Origin: Baumannia cicadellinicola str. Hc (Homalodisca coagulata)
GTDB taxonomy: Bacteria > Pseudomonadota > Gammaproteobacteria > Enterobacterales > Enterobacteriaceae
Direction of reading: 5' to 3'
Length of the DNA: 53,490 nucleotides
Assembly (NCBI RefSeq): GCF_000013185.1
Contig: NC_007984.1
Coordinates: forward strand, 294,043-347,532
Shown here: piece by piece, positions 1-9,258 of the stretch
Numbering within the stretch: position 1 is the stretch's first letter
Layout of the letters: the number at the start of each line of letters is the position of its first letter
Made by a program: the position numbers and the translations under genes
The notes under the pieces: generated by a model
Database searches by the model: none
Told to the model about the DNA's origin: nothing
Seen by the model: the letters and a program-made list of their open reading frames with translations, nothing else

Positions 1-1722
1 ATAATATCAGATCAAATTCATAAAGCAATGTTAGCAGCAGGAGTCCCTCCATACTATAGGGTACAGGTTCGACCATCCGTGAAAAAAAAATTCGGCGATT
101 ATCAAATAAATGGCCTTATGGCTACCGCCAAACAACTAGGAGTACCATCTTATTTTTTAGCAAAAAAAGTAGTTAGTTTCTTACAGTTAAACGGTATCGC
201 ACGTCAAATTGATATTGCCGGTCCAGGTTTTATTAATATTTATCTTGATTCACAGTGGCTAGCAACAAAAATAGCAACTGCTATAGCTTCCCCGAGGCTA
301 GGAATATCACTAATAGAACTACCTCAGACAATTGTAGTAGACTATTCTTCTCCTAATATTGCGAAAGAGATGCACGTTGGTCATATTCGCTCTACTATTA
401 TCGGCGATGCATCAGCACGCATACTAGATTTTATTGGCCATAAAGTTATTAGAATCAATCATATTGGTGATTGGGGTACTCATTTTGGTATGCTAATAGC
501 ATATCTACAACAAGTAGAAAAAAATATTGATCCAGAAATACCACTATCATTTTTAGATCAATTATACCGTCAAGCAAAAGACAAATATGATACAGATCCT
601 TCTTTTGCACAAGAAGCACGTAACTGCGTAGTAAAATTACAGTGCGGTGATTCCTTTTGCCTCAAAATATGGCAAAAGTTAGTGAAGATTACAATTAACG
701 AAAATCAAAAGATCTACAATAGGCTCAATATTTCTCTCAGCCATGAAAATATTATGGGAGAAAGTAAATATAATAATATGCTCCCTAATATTATAGCTGA
801 TTTAAAAGCTAAAGGTTTGGCAGTCGAAAGCGCCGGAGCAACAGTTATTTTTCTAAATGAATTTCAAGATAAACAGGGAAATCCTCTAGGCGTCATTATT
901 CAAAAAAAAGACGGAGCTTATCTTTATACTACCACAGATATTGCATGTATCAAGTATCGTTATGAACAACTAAAAGCTGATAGAATTATCTATTATGTAG
1001 ATTCTCGCCAACATCAACATTTAAAGCAAATATGGACTATTGTACGTAAAGCGGGCTATATTCCCCAAACTATGCAGTTAGACCATCACATGTTTGGTAT
1101 GATCTTCGATAAGGAAGGTAAACCATTTAAAACTAGAGTAGGAGTTAATATTAAGTTAAATGACTTGCTAGATGAAGCGCTAAAACGTGCACGTTGCTTA
1201 ATTCTTAGCAAGAACATGGATGTAGATCCAGTTGAATTAGAACACTTAGCACAAGTAATCAGCATTAGCGCTATTAAATATGCCGAACTATCAAAAAATC
1301 GTACGACGGACTATATATTTAACTGGGATGACATGTTAAGTTTTGAAGGAAATACTGCACCATATATACTATATGCTTATACTCGTATAGCTTCAATATT
1401 AAAGCGGAGTAATTATAATAAGCAACAAATACTAACAGGTAGTATTTTATTAGAAAAAGAACACGAACATCTACTTGCAGTCCGTCTTTTGCAATATCAT
1501 GAAACAATAACTACCGTTGCACATGATGGTAGACCACACATCTTATGTGGTTATTTGTATAATCTAGCAGTACGATTCTCATCATTTTACGAACATTGTT
1601 CTATAATAAATGCTAATAGTGACATACAACGTAAAAGTCGTTTACAACTAGCACTTCTGACCTCAAAAACTTTACAACATGGACTAAGTTTGCTAGGTAT
1701 AGAAACGGTAGATAAAATGTAA
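1..1722 (+). CDS. argS: Arginyl-tRNA synthetase, 5' partial
   Basis: Class I synthetase that charges tRNA-Arg in the cytoplasm. The reading frame is open from base 1. The nine codons before the first ATG (base 28) match residues just ahead of an internal Met in E. coli ArgS, so the real start lies about five codons outside the window. Counting from that Met, the N-terminal Add1 domain comes first, the HIGH-type motif HVGH is at about residues 116-119, and a C-terminal anticodon-binding domain ends in a typical LGIETVDKM tail. The classical KMSKS is absent, as is usual for ArgS of this type. It converges on murJ. Identification is secure. Confidence 0.97.
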   Translation: MISDQIHKAMLAAGVPPYYRVQVRPSVKKKFGDYQINGLMATAKQLGVPSYFLAKKVVSFLQLNGIARQIDIAGPGFINIYLDSQWLATKIATAIASPRLGISLIELPQTIVVDYSSPNIAKEMHVGHIRSTIIGDASARILDFIGHKVIRINHIGDWGTHFGMLIAYLQQVEKNIDPEIPLSFLDQLYRQAKDKYDTDPSFAQEARNCVVKLQCGDSFCLKIWQKLVKITINENQKIYNRLNISLSHENIMGESKYNNMLPNIIADLKAKGLAVESAGATVIFLNEFQDKQGNPLGVIIQKKDGAYLYTTTDIACIKYRYEQLKADRIIYYVDSRQHQHLKQIWTIVRKAGYIPQTMQLDHHMFGMIFDKEGKPFKTRVGVNIKLNDLLDEALKRARCLILSKNMDVDPVELEHLAQVISISAIKYAELSKNRTTDYIFNWDDMLSFEGNTAPYILYAYTRIASILKRSNYNKQQILTGSILLEKEHEHLLAVRLLQYHETITTVAHDGRPHILCGYLYNLAVRFSSFYEHCSIINANSDIQRKSRLQLALLTSKTLQHGLSLLGIETVDKM

Positions 1723-1761
1723 AAACCATAATAGTAAATATGTGATGAGTACGTATATCCA

Positions 1762-1778
1762 AGCTAAATTTTTTAGCT
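1762..1778. terminator. Hairpin between convergent argS and murJ
   Basis: AGCTAAA, a three-T loop and TTTAGCT form a 7-bp stem. It sits between two convergent genes and overlaps the murJ stop. The run of T/A in and around the loop makes it a weak candidate bidirectional terminator. There is no long U-tract, so this is tentative. Confidence 0.35.
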
Positions 1779-3299
1779 CATGAAATATTGAGTTCGCAAA
1801 CCTAACATTCTAAGTGTCATGACATAACAGATTATACCTACAACTATAACTGCTATTAGTCGAAGCAAACGATTAGGCATACTACCTTTCGTCCAATCAG
1901 GCATGATCAGTAATAATAACATGATTGCTATAGCCATTACACAAACTGTAAATATTAAACGTAGCAAAAATTTTGACCAACCAGGTTGTGGTTGAAATAA
2001 TTGTTGACGACGTAACTGCCAATATAATAAGCTGGCATTAATACATGCTCCAAGCCCAATAGATAGTGATAAACCAGCATGTTTTAATAAACCTATAAAC
2101 ATGATATTCATCAATTGTGTTATAATTAAGCTTATAATAGCCAGTTGTACTGGCGTTTTAATATCTTGACGTGAATAAAAGCCAGGTGCTAGAACTTTGA
2201 CTAACATTATACCAATTAGTCCGACTGAATAAGCTTGCAGCGCCCGCTGAGTCATCATTACATCAAAAGCAGAAAATTGGTCATATTGAAATAACACTAC
2301 TGTTATTGGTTTAGCAAGTATTACTAGTGCTACAGAACTCGGTAATGCGAGTAAAAAACAGATACGTAGTCCCCAATCTAGCAAACATGAATATTCTTCT
2401 GCATTATTGCTCTTTACCACACTATGCGATAGTAATGGTAATAAAATCGTACCTAGTGCAACACCTAATACACCAGAAGGAAATTCCATAAGTCGATCTG
2501 CGTAATACATCCATGATACCGAACCTGTTTCTAAGAAAGAGGCCAAAATAGTATTAATTACTAATGAAACTTGACTGATAGATACTCCGAGAATAGCAGG
2601 TCCTATCAGTTCTAATACGCGCCATACGCCAGGATTACGAAAGGTGAGGCGTGGTATCACTAATAATCCTATTTTCTTTAAGTACGGTAACTGATATATT
2701 AATTGTAGTAATCCTCCAGTAATCACTGCCCAAGCTAGTACCATAATTGGAGGATGAAAAAACGGTATAGCAAACAGCATAAAGCTGATCATGCTAACAT
2801 TTAGAAGTATAGGAGCACAAGCCGGTACCGAGAAAATGTTCCACGCATTAAGTATAGCTCCTACCAATGATGTTAAAGATATTAGCAAAATATAAGGGAA
2901 AGTTACACGTAAGAGCGCTGATGTTAAATCAAATAGCTCTGGATTAATAAAACCAGGAGCGGTAATCTTTATTACCCATGGAGCACTAAGTATACCGGCT
3001 ACTGATGCTAATATCAGTATTAGTATTAACATACCAGCAATATAACTAATGAATTTTTTGGTAGCTTCTTCTCCCTGAAAAGTTTTATACTCTGCTAGAA
3101 TAGGCACAAATGCTTGGGAAAAAGCACCTTCTGCAAAAATACGCCTTAAAAAGTTTGGTAATTTAAATGCAATAAAGAAAGCATCAGTTGCCATACCAGC
3201 ACCAAATAATCGAGCAATGAGAGCATCTCTAGTAAAACCTAGGATACGTGAACATATTGTAATGCTACTAACTGCAACTAATGATCTTAACAGACTCAT
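1773..3299 (-). CDS. murJ: Lipid II flippase MurJ (MviN)
   Basis: Inner-membrane MOP-superfamily flippase that moves lipid II outward for peptidoglycan synthesis. The 508 residues (about 511 in E. coli) are almost entirely hydrophobic helices, consistent with 14 membrane segments. The N-terminus has the family pattern with conserved arginines ([16 protein letters not shown]). The ATG overlaps the acpS stop as ATGA, which suggests translational coupling. In E. coli murJ and acpS lie at distant loci, so this junction is a rearrangement. Its retention implies that the symbiont still makes a wall. Confidence 0.97.
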   Translation of the reverse strand: MSLLRSLVAVSSITICSRILGFTRDALIARLFGAGMATDAFFIAFKLPNFLRRIFAEGAFSQAFVPILAEYKTFQGEEATKKFISYIAGMLILILILASVAGILSAPWVIKITAPGFINPELFDLTSALLRVTFPYILLISLTSLVGAILNAWNIFSVPACAPILLNVSMISFMLFAIPFFHPPIMVLAWAVITGGLLQLIYQLPYLKKIGLLVIPRLTFRNPGVWRVLELIGPAILGVSISQVSLVINTILASFLETGSVSWMYYADRLMEFPSGVLGVALGTILLPLLSHSVVKSNNAEEYSCLLDWGLRICFLLALPSSVALVILAKPITVVLFQYDQFSAFDVMMTQRALQAYSVGLIGIMLVKVLAPGFYSRQDIKTPVQLAIISLIITQLMNIMFIGLLKHAGLSLSIGLGACINASLLYWQLRRQQLFQPQPGWSKFLLRLIFTVCVMAIAIMLLLLIMPDWTKGSMPNRLLRLIAVIVVGIICYVMTLRMLGLRTQYFMS

Positions 3300-3736
3300 G
3301 GTTTTATTTTGCTTAAATACCAGTTTGGTTGAATAGAATAGTCATTTGATCTAATATCTCCCTCAAAGATAACCATAGCACAAGTATAATACCGTTCATC
3401 TGCTAAAGTTACATGCATACGAGTAATGTGACGTTCTCTAGCTAATTGTGCTGCTTGTTCATGTAACCGCAATTGAGGTTTTCCTCGCTCGTCATGAAAT
3501 AGCTCAAATTGAACAAAAGCGATACCATGACAAATACCTGTTCCCAAAGCCTTTGCCGCAGCTTCTTTAACCGCAAAACGTTTAGCAAGAAAATGTACTG
3601 AATTATTCTGCTGGTGATATTGCTTATACTCTATTGGACTTAAAATACGGTCAATAAACCGTTCGCCACACCGCACTAAAACCGTATGAATGCGTGCAAT
3701 TTCTACAATATCAGTACCTATACCTAGAATAGCCAT
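3296..3736 (-). CDS. acpS: Holo-[acyl-carrier-protein] synthase
   Basis: Transfers 4'-phosphopantetheine from CoA to apo-ACP and so activates fatty-acid synthesis. Metal and CoA residues D9 ([10 protein letters not shown]) and E58 ([14 protein letters not shown]) are present. The protein has 146 residues against 126 in E. coli. After the family's normal end ([15 protein letters not shown]) about 20 extra, low-conservation residues run into the murJ start. The start ATG shares one base with the pdxJ stop (TAATG). The pdxJ-acpS order is ancestral; the C-terminal tail looks like read-on after loss of the original stop. Confidence 0.96.
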   Translation of the reverse strand: MAILGIGTDIVEIARIHTVLVRCGERFIDRILSPIEYKQYHQQNNSVHFLAKRFAVKEAAAKALGTGICHGIAFVQFELFHDERGKPQLRLHEQAAQLARERHITRMHVTLADERYYTCAMVIFEGDIRSNDYSIQPNWYLSKIKP

Positions 3737-4467
3737 TAACTACGCGCATTATGTAGTAAATTAATCATATTGATGATTGCTTGATTTAAACCACTAATAA
3801 TAGCACGGCTAATAATAGAGTGGCCTATGTTTAGCTCATGTATAAAAGATAGCATGGCAATATCCTGAACATTATGGTAAGTAAGACCATGACCAGCATT
3901 AACCTTTAAACCTAGTGAAGTAGCATAATCAGCTGCTTGTCTAATACGCTCTAGTTCTGCAATACACTCGGTATTATTTCGGGCATTAGCATAACAACCA
4001 GTATGTATTTCAATATAAGGTGAGCCAATTTCAGCAGCAGCCTCTATCTGTTGTTTATCAGCATCGATAAATAGTGAAACCATAATACCTGCTTCACTTA
4101 ACAGATAGATCGCATTGCTGATTTTTTTTTTCTGTTGAGCAACATCTAAACCACCCTCTGTAGTTAACTCTTGGCGCTTTTCTGGTACTAAGCAGCAGAG
4201 ATCGGGGCGCACACTACAGGCAATTGCAATCATGTCGTCTGTTATTGCCATTTCTAGGTTCATACGAGTTTTGATTGTTTGTCGTAGCATCGTGACATCG
4301 CGATCGTTAATATGTCGACGATCTTCACGTAGATGCACAGTAATTCCATCAGCACCTGCATCTTCAGCGATAAATGCAGCCTGTACAGGATCAGGCCAGG
4401 TGGTACCACGTGCATTACGCAATGTTGCTATATGATCAATATTGACGTTCAATAATAATCTCGACAT
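3736..4467 (-). CDS. pdxJ: Pyridoxine 5'-phosphate synthase
   Basis: Condenses 1-deoxy-D-xylulose 5-phosphate with 3-amino-2-oxopropyl phosphate to make pyridoxine 5'-phosphate, the ring-closing step of vitamin B6 synthesis. The 243 residues equal the E. coli length. The N-terminus ([16 protein letters not shown]) and the active-site loop with H45, R47, E48 and D49 are intact. A strong AGGAG lies a few bases before the ATG. It heads the pdxJ-acpS-murJ run. The recO gene that lies between era and pdxJ in E. coli is absent. A vitamin-provisioning role for the host is inferred. Confidence 0.97.
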   Translation of the reverse strand: MSRLLLNVNIDHIATLRNARGTTWPDPVQAAFIAEDAGADGITVHLREDRRHINDRDVTMLRQTIKTRMNLEMAITDDMIAIACSVRPDLCCLVPEKRQELTTEGGLDVAQQKKKISNAIYLLSEAGIMVSLFIDADKQQIEAAAEIGSPYIEIHTGCYANARNNTECIAELERIRQAADYATSLGLKVNAGHGLTYHNVQDIAMLSFIHELNIGHSIISRAIISGLNQAIINMINLLHNARS

Positions 4468-4600
4468 ATATTTCTCCTGTAGTATCTATGTACTAATGCA
4501 ATACTATCGCAATTAAATAGTTATTTCACTATTAGTGAATTCACGCGAATGTTTATATATCTAACGGATTAAAAGTTTACTTTTCTTGATACTAAGAATA

Positions 4601-5506
4601 TTATATATGGGATACATAGCCTAAACTACGTAAGGCATGTTGATCGTTAGTCCATTTTGATTTAACTTTTACCCATAGTTCCAGATATATACTTGTCTTA
4701 AATAGAGCTTTCATAGCTTGTCTAGCTTCAATGCTGATCTTTTTTATTTTCTGACCCTGGTTCCCAATTAGTATTTTTTTCTGTCCAGTACGTTCAACGT
4801 AAATCATACCTTTAATCTCATAACCATAGTTCTTTTTGGCAGTAAAACTTTCTATTTTAACGGTGACAGAGTATGGAAGTTCATCACCTAAAAATCTAAT
4901 TAACTTTTCACGGATAATTTCAGCAGCCATGAAACACGGTGAACAATCAGTAATATACTCGTTGGGAAAAAGGTGATGCGCTATTGGTAGCTCTTTGCGG
5001 ACAACATCGGCTAAGATATTAACACCAATCCCGTTTAACGCACAAGCAAGTATAATGGCGTGAAAATTACTTTTTTTGTCAAGTAAATTCATATGTTTTA
5101 GTAACTTATTTTTATCAGCTACTTTATCTATTTGATTAATTACTAATACTACACGACAGTGCCGATCATATAGCTGACTCAGTACTAGTTCATCATCTTT
5201 AGTCCATTTTATTCCCTCTACTACAAATATAATTAGATCAACATCATTCATAGAGCTACTAGCTCTACGGTTCATTAAAATACTTAGCTTATTTTTTACC
5301 CGAAGATGTAGCCCTGGAGTATCTATATATATAATCTGGTATATATCGTCCGTTTTAATACCAAGAATGCGGTGACGTGTGGTCTGTGGCTTACGTGAAG
5401 TAATTGATACTTTTTGGCCTAATAGTTTATTTAACAGTGTTGATTTGCCAACGTTAGACCTTCCTACTATCGCAACAAAACCACAATAAGTAGTATTTAT
5501 ATTCAT
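4601..5506 (-). CDS. era: GTPase Era, 30S ribosome assembly
   Basis: Ras-like GTPase with a C-terminal KH domain that binds the 3' end of 16S rRNA during 30S maturation. The length of 301 residues matches E. coli. The P-loop GRSNVGKS is at 15-22, the DTPG switch at 62-65 and the KH region spans about 200-290 with a GNQG loop. The G4 base-recognition motif at 124-127 reads NQID instead of the usual NKxD. Two bases separate it from rnc, the conserved rnc-era operon. The 133 bp after it, where recO would be, hold no recognisable gene. Confidence 0.97.
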   Translation of the reverse strand: MNINTTYCGFVAIVGRSNVGKSTLLNKLLGQKVSITSRKPQTTRHRILGIKTDDIYQIIYIDTPGLHLRVKNKLSILMNRRASSSMNDVDLIIFVVEGIKWTKDDELVLSQLYDRHCRVVLVINQIDKVADKNKLLKHMNLLDKKSNFHAIILACALNGIGVNILADVVRKELPIAHHLFPNEYITDCSPCFMAAEIIREKLIRFLGDELPYSVTVKIESFTAKKNYGYEIKGMIYVERTGQKKILIGNQGQKIKKISIEARQAMKALFKTSIYLELWVKVKSKWTNDQHALRSLGYVSHI

Positions 5507-5508
5507 AT

Positions 5509-6186
5509 TTATTCTATTTTAAGTATCTTTAAAGCTTGCTGTGCCGCAGCTTGCTCAGCTTGACGACGACTAGAGCCATGACCAATAATGGGATTAGCTA
5601 GATTATTTACTTGGCAGTGGATAATAAATCTTTGATCGTGAGTTTCACCAGAAATTTGAACTATTATATATATAGGTAAAGGCATATGCTGTCCTTGTAG
5701 ATATTCCTGTAATCTAGTTTTTGGATCTTTTTGTCTCTCGCCGGGAATAATTTTATTTAAGCGACTGCGGTATAAGTTTAGTATAAATTTTTCTACAGTA
5801 AAAATATTACTATCTAGAAATATGCTACCAATTAAAGCTTCAACTGCATCTGCAAGTATTGAGTCACGGCTTAATCCACCGCTCTTTAACTCTCCTATTC
5901 CTAAGCGTAAACACGTACTTAAATTTAGCTCTCTAGCGATTTCAGCTAATGTATTTCCTCTGACTAAAGTAGCACGCATACGACTCATGTCTCCCTCATT
6001 AATATACTGGAAACGCTGATATAATGCATGTGCTATGACATAACTTAATATAGAGTCGCCTAGAAATTCCAGACGTTCATTATGTTTATTACTCGCACTA
6101 CGGTGTGTTAGAGCTTGTAATAATAAGTTCTGGTTTTGAAAATAATAACCTATTTTCTTTTGTAGATTATTTAATAAGCAGTTCAT
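5509..6186 (-). CDS. rnc: Ribonuclease III
   Basis: Double-strand-specific endonuclease that processes rRNA precursors and structured mRNAs. The protein has 225 residues (226 in E. coli). The catalytic signature [11 protein letters not shown] lies at 37-47 with D44 as metal ligand. A second acidic site is in [13 protein letters not shown], and a C-terminal dsRNA-binding domain covers about 155-225 ([16 protein letters not shown]). It sits in the conserved lepB-rnc-era operon, 39 bp after lepB. No clear Shine-Dalgarno precedes its ATG. Confidence 0.97.
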   Translation of the reverse strand: MNCLLNNLQKKIGYYFQNQNLLLQALTHRSASNKHNERLEFLGDSILSYVIAHALYQRFQYINEGDMSRMRATLVRGNTLAEIARELNLSTCLRLGIGELKSGGLSRDSILADAVEALIGSIFLDSNIFTVEKFILNLYRSRLNKIIPGERQKDPKTRLQEYLQGQHMPLPIYIIVQISGETHDQRFIIHCQVNNLANPIIGHGSSRRQAEQAAAQQALKILKIE

Positions 6187-6225
6187 ACGTATAATGTAGG
6201 CTATTTAAATAAATATAACATAATA

Positions 6226-7161
6226 TTAACGAATACCGCCAATATGGCTGAAACGAATTCCCGTTGGCCACTGGCCTTCTTGTTTATCAAAACTAATCCA
6301 AATTATTATAGCTTTACCTACTAGATTTTTTTCTGGTACGAAACCCCAGTAGCGACTGTCAGAGCTATTATCGCGATTATCACCCATCATAAAATATTGG
6401 TCTTGAGGTACAATCCATTCTCTCAGCATATAAGCAGCTAACTGGTTATTAATATTAGATTGATCTTGATCTAATTTCGGTAAAAATAGGATATTATGAA
6501 CGACACCATCTAATGACTCTTGGCACTGCAGTAAACGAACATTACGGCAGAATAATCGATCTATCTTTATCTGCTGTGTAAAGTTGTTATTAGTATAACA
6601 ATGATTATCCGTATTTAAGTTCTGAACAAAATCACTTAAAGTGATATCACTATAGGTAACAGCTATTTCACTCTTTTTAGACGTATTGTGATTAACCCAA
6701 CCTGGTTTTATGGTAATATGTTTAACGATAGGATCATAACTAACTAGATCGCCTGGCAAACCAATAACACGCTTAACATAAGTTTGTTTTGTATTATATG
6801 GATATTGAAATACAACTATATCTCCCCTTTTTGGATGACCAATGTTAATTATAGTGTTCTGAGTAATTGGATTTTTGATCCCATAAGCAAATTTATTTAC
6901 TAAAATAAAATCCCCAACTAATAAGGTTGGCATCATAGAGCTAGATGGAATTTGATATGGTTCAATAATAAAAGAACGCACTATAAATACTAGTAATAAT
7001 ACTGGAAAAACTGATGCCCCTAAATTGACTAAATTATTGTTATATCGAAATAAGTTCGTATTTTCACATGGTATCAGTAATAGTTTAAACTTTTTAATTA
7101 ACCATAATATCCCGGTTATAAGTGTTGCAACTGCTAATAGCAGGGCAAACATATGAGCCAT
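6226..7161 (-). CDS. lepB: Signal peptidase I
   Basis: Inner-membrane serine protease that removes signal peptides from exported proteins. The start was chosen at 7161 (MAHMFALLL, 311 residues). It aligns with the E. coli N-terminus and has TAGGAG five bases upstream, whereas the ATG at 7176 lies inside the lepA end. Two N-terminal membrane helices come first. The catalytic Ser of IPSSSMMPTL is at about residue 75 and the general-base Lys of YVKRVIGLPGD at about 130. Box E (GDNRDNSSDSRYWG) is intact. Eight bases separate it from lepA, the ancestral lepA-lepB operon. Confidence 0.96.
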   Translation of the reverse strand: MAHMFALLLAVATLITGILWLIKKFKLLLIPCENTNLFRYNNNLVNLGASVFPVLLLVFIVRSFIIEPYQIPSSSMMPTLLVGDFILVNKFAYGIKNPITQNTIINIGHPKRGDIVVFQYPYNTKQTYVKRVIGLPGDLVSYDPIVKHITIKPGWVNHNTSKKSEIAVTYSDITLSDFVQNLNTDNHCYTNNNFTQQIKIDRLFCRNVRLLQCQESLDGVVHNILFLPKLDQDQSNINNQLAAYMLREWIVPQDQYFMMGDNRDNSSDSRYWGFVPEKNLVGKAIIIWISFDKQEGQWPTGIRFSHIGGIR

Positions 7162-7169
7162 GCATACTC

Positions 7170-8978
7170 CTAACATACCTTATTACTTTTTTTCTTGACA
7201 TTTAAAATAGACATAAAAGCTTCTTGAGGTAGCTCAATTTTACCTATTAATTTCATGCGTTTTTTACCTTGTTTTTGTTTTTGTAATAGTTTTTTTTTGC
7301 GACTTACATCTCCGCCGTAACATTTAGCTAAAACATTCTTACGTAATTGTTTTACTGTCGAACGGGCAATAATATTGTTACCAATAGCTGTTTGGATAGC
7401 TATATCAAACTGCTGGCGTGGGATGAGTTCCTGTAATCGATCTACTAACTCACGGCCACGGTATAGAGCATTTACTCTATGAGTAATAATAGTTAACGCA
7501 TCAATGCGATCACCATTAATTAGTACATCTACGCGTACTACATTTGATGTTTGAAAAAACTGAAATTCATAATCTAACGATGCGTAACCACGAGATATTG
7601 ATTTTAAGCGGTCGAAAAAATCTATCACTACTTCAGCCATAGGTATTTCATAGGTTAATGTAACCATTTTACCATGATAGAAAATATCTTTCTGTACCCC
7701 ACGTTTCTCAATACATAAATTAATTACTTTACCTAGATACTTATGTGGTACTAAAATAGTACACTTAGCAATCGGTTCTCGTAGTTCTTTAATCTCATGA
7801 ATAGATGGTAATTTAGAGGGGCTATCGATAAAGTACGTATTTTTATCATGAGTAATTACCTCATAAATAACAGTAGGTGCAGTAGTAATTAGATTAAGAT
7901 TATACTCTCGCTCTAGCCTTTCCTGAATGATTTCCATATGTAATAAACCAAGAAAACCACACCTAAAACCAAAACCGAGAGCATTAGATTGTTCAATTTC
8001 ATAAAATAGTGAAGCATCATTTAAACGTAATTTACCTAAGGCATCATTAAGAGATTGATAGTCATTAGCATTAACAGGAAAAAATCCAGCATAGACCTGT
8101 GGTTTAACCTTCTTAAAGCCTGGTAGTGCTTGTTGAGCAGGTTGATACGTTAGAGTAAAAGTATCACCTACTAGAACACCAAAAATATTTTTTATTGAAC
8201 AAACTAGCCAACCAACTTCACCGCATTTTAACTCTTCTTGATCTATTTTCTTAGGGGTAAAAAATCCTAAACGTTCAACATTATAGCTCTGTCCAGTACT
8301 CATTACTGTCACTTTATCGCCTTTGCGTAAAGTGCCATTTTGGATCCGTACTAACGACACTAAGCCAAAATAGTTATCAAACCAAGAATCAATAATTAAC
8401 GCCTGAAGTGGTGCCGTAGGATCTCCTTTTGGAGGTGGTATATCTCTTACAATACGCTCGATGATATTTGAGATACCTAATCCTGTTTTTGCTGAGCAAA
8501 AGACTATATCAGTGGCATCTATGCCAATTATATCTTCAATTTCCTGTAGTACGCGATTTGGATCGGCACTAGCTAAATCAATTTTATTGATCACTGGGAC
8601 TACAGTTAAATTCATTTCTATTGCCGTATAGCAGTTAGCTAGTGTCTGTGCTTCAACTCCCTGACTAGCATCTACAACTAATAGTGCACCTTCACAAGCA
8701 GCTAATGAACGAGAAACTTCGTAAGAAAAATCTACGTGGCCTGGTGTATCAATCAAATTTAATTGATATAACTGACTATCGAGAGCCTTATAGTTAAGTC
8801 TAACACTTTGGGCTTTGATAGTTATACCGCGTTCACGTTCAATATCCATTGAATCAAGAACTTGATTGACCATTTCACGGCTGCTTAATGCTCCACATAG
8901 TTGAATAAAACGGTCAGAGAGTGTCGATTTTCCATGATCAATATGAGCTATAATAGCGAAATTACGTATTTTTTTCAT
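7170..8978 (-). CDS. lepA: Elongation factor 4 (LepA)
   Basis: Translational GTPase that acts on ribosomes during elongation or initiation under stress. The protein has 602 residues (599 in E. coli). The P-loop AHIDHGKS is at 11-18, DTPGHVDF and NKIDLA follow, then EF-G-like domains and the LepA-specific basic C-terminal domain ([19 protein letters not shown]). It is first in lepA-lepB-rnc-era. No good Shine-Dalgarno is seen before the ATG. Retention of this dispensable factor in a reduced genome probably reflects its place ahead of essential genes. Confidence 0.97.
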   Translation of the reverse strand: MKKIRNFAIIAHIDHGKSTLSDRFIQLCGALSSREMVNQVLDSMDIERERGITIKAQSVRLNYKALDSQLYQLNLIDTPGHVDFSYEVSRSLAACEGALLVVDASQGVEAQTLANCYTAIEMNLTVVPVINKIDLASADPNRVLQEIEDIIGIDATDIVFCSAKTGLGISNIIERIVRDIPPPKGDPTAPLQALIIDSWFDNYFGLVSLVRIQNGTLRKGDKVTVMSTGQSYNVERLGFFTPKKIDQEELKCGEVGWLVCSIKNIFGVLVGDTFTLTYQPAQQALPGFKKVKPQVYAGFFPVNANDYQSLNDALGKLRLNDASLFYEIEQSNALGFGFRCGFLGLLHMEIIQERLEREYNLNLITTAPTVIYEVITHDKNTYFIDSPSKLPSIHEIKELREPIAKCTILVPHKYLGKVINLCIEKRGVQKDIFYHGKMVTLTYEIPMAEVVIDFFDRLKSISRGYASLDYEFQFFQTSNVVRVDVLINGDRIDALTIITHRVNALYRGRELVDRLQELIPRQQFDIAIQTAIGNNIIARSTVKQLRKNVLAKCYGGDVSRKKKLLQKQKQGKKRMKLIGKIELPQEAFMSILNVKKKSNKVC

Positions 8979-9087
8979 TAATATGAATTTTATAATAGCA
9001 ATAAAAAATTTCTGTTTTAAAGGTTATTCATATTCAATTTATCGACATATGATCTACATAATTAAATATTAATTGTTGCCTTTTTCG

Positions 9088-9116
9088 TTGTAAAAATAAA
9101 ATTAACTCTTTAATAT
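9088..9116 (+). promoter_or_regulatory. Possible sigma-70 promoter for tRNA-Thr
   Basis: TTGTAA (9088-9093), a 17-bp spacer and TAATAT (9111-9116) resemble a sigma-70 promoter 50 bp before the tRNA. In such A+T-rich DNA chance matches are common, so this is tentative. Confidence 0.35.
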
Positions 9117-9130
9117 TCACAATATAATAT

Positions 9131-9151
9131 TATCAAGTTAGTAACTTGATA
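9131..9151. other. Perfect 9-bp hairpin upstream of tRNA-Thr
   Basis: TATCAAGTT, loop AGT and AACTTGATA form a perfect stem 14 bases before the tRNA. On the plus strand it would lie in the tRNA leader. On the minus strand it lies after valS and could stop the pepA-holC-valS transcript. There is no clear U-tract on either side. Confidence 0.5.
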
Positions 9152-9165
9152 GACTTAGCCTAAAA

Positions 9166-9241
9166 GCCGATATAGCTCAGTTGGTAGAGTTTCGCATTCG
9201 TAACGCGAAGGTCATAGGTTCGAATCCTATTATCGGCACCA
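9166..9241 (+). tRNA. thrW: tRNA-Thr, anticodon CGU
   Basis: A 76-nt cloverleaf with acceptor GCCGATA/TATCGGC, discriminator A and encoded CCA. The D arm has GCTC/GAGT, the anticodon CGT is at 9199-9201, and the T arm is ATAGG/CCTAT around TTCGAAT. It is very close to E. coli thrW and reads ACG. The last anticodon-stem pair (31-39) is an A-C mismatch, while 27-43 is a T-A pair. It lies opposite in strand to lepA and valS on either side. Confidence 0.95.
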
Positions 9242-9258
9242 AATAATATGTTATGTGA

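Noticed and set aside
1081..1140. Apparent absence of KMSKS in ArgS
   Set aside because: Most ArgS proteins of this type lack a canonical KMSKS, so it is normal.
6918..6950. LepB catalytic box PSSSM instead of PSGSM
   Set aside because: The residue before the catalytic Ser varies in the family, and Ser and Lys of the dyad are both present.
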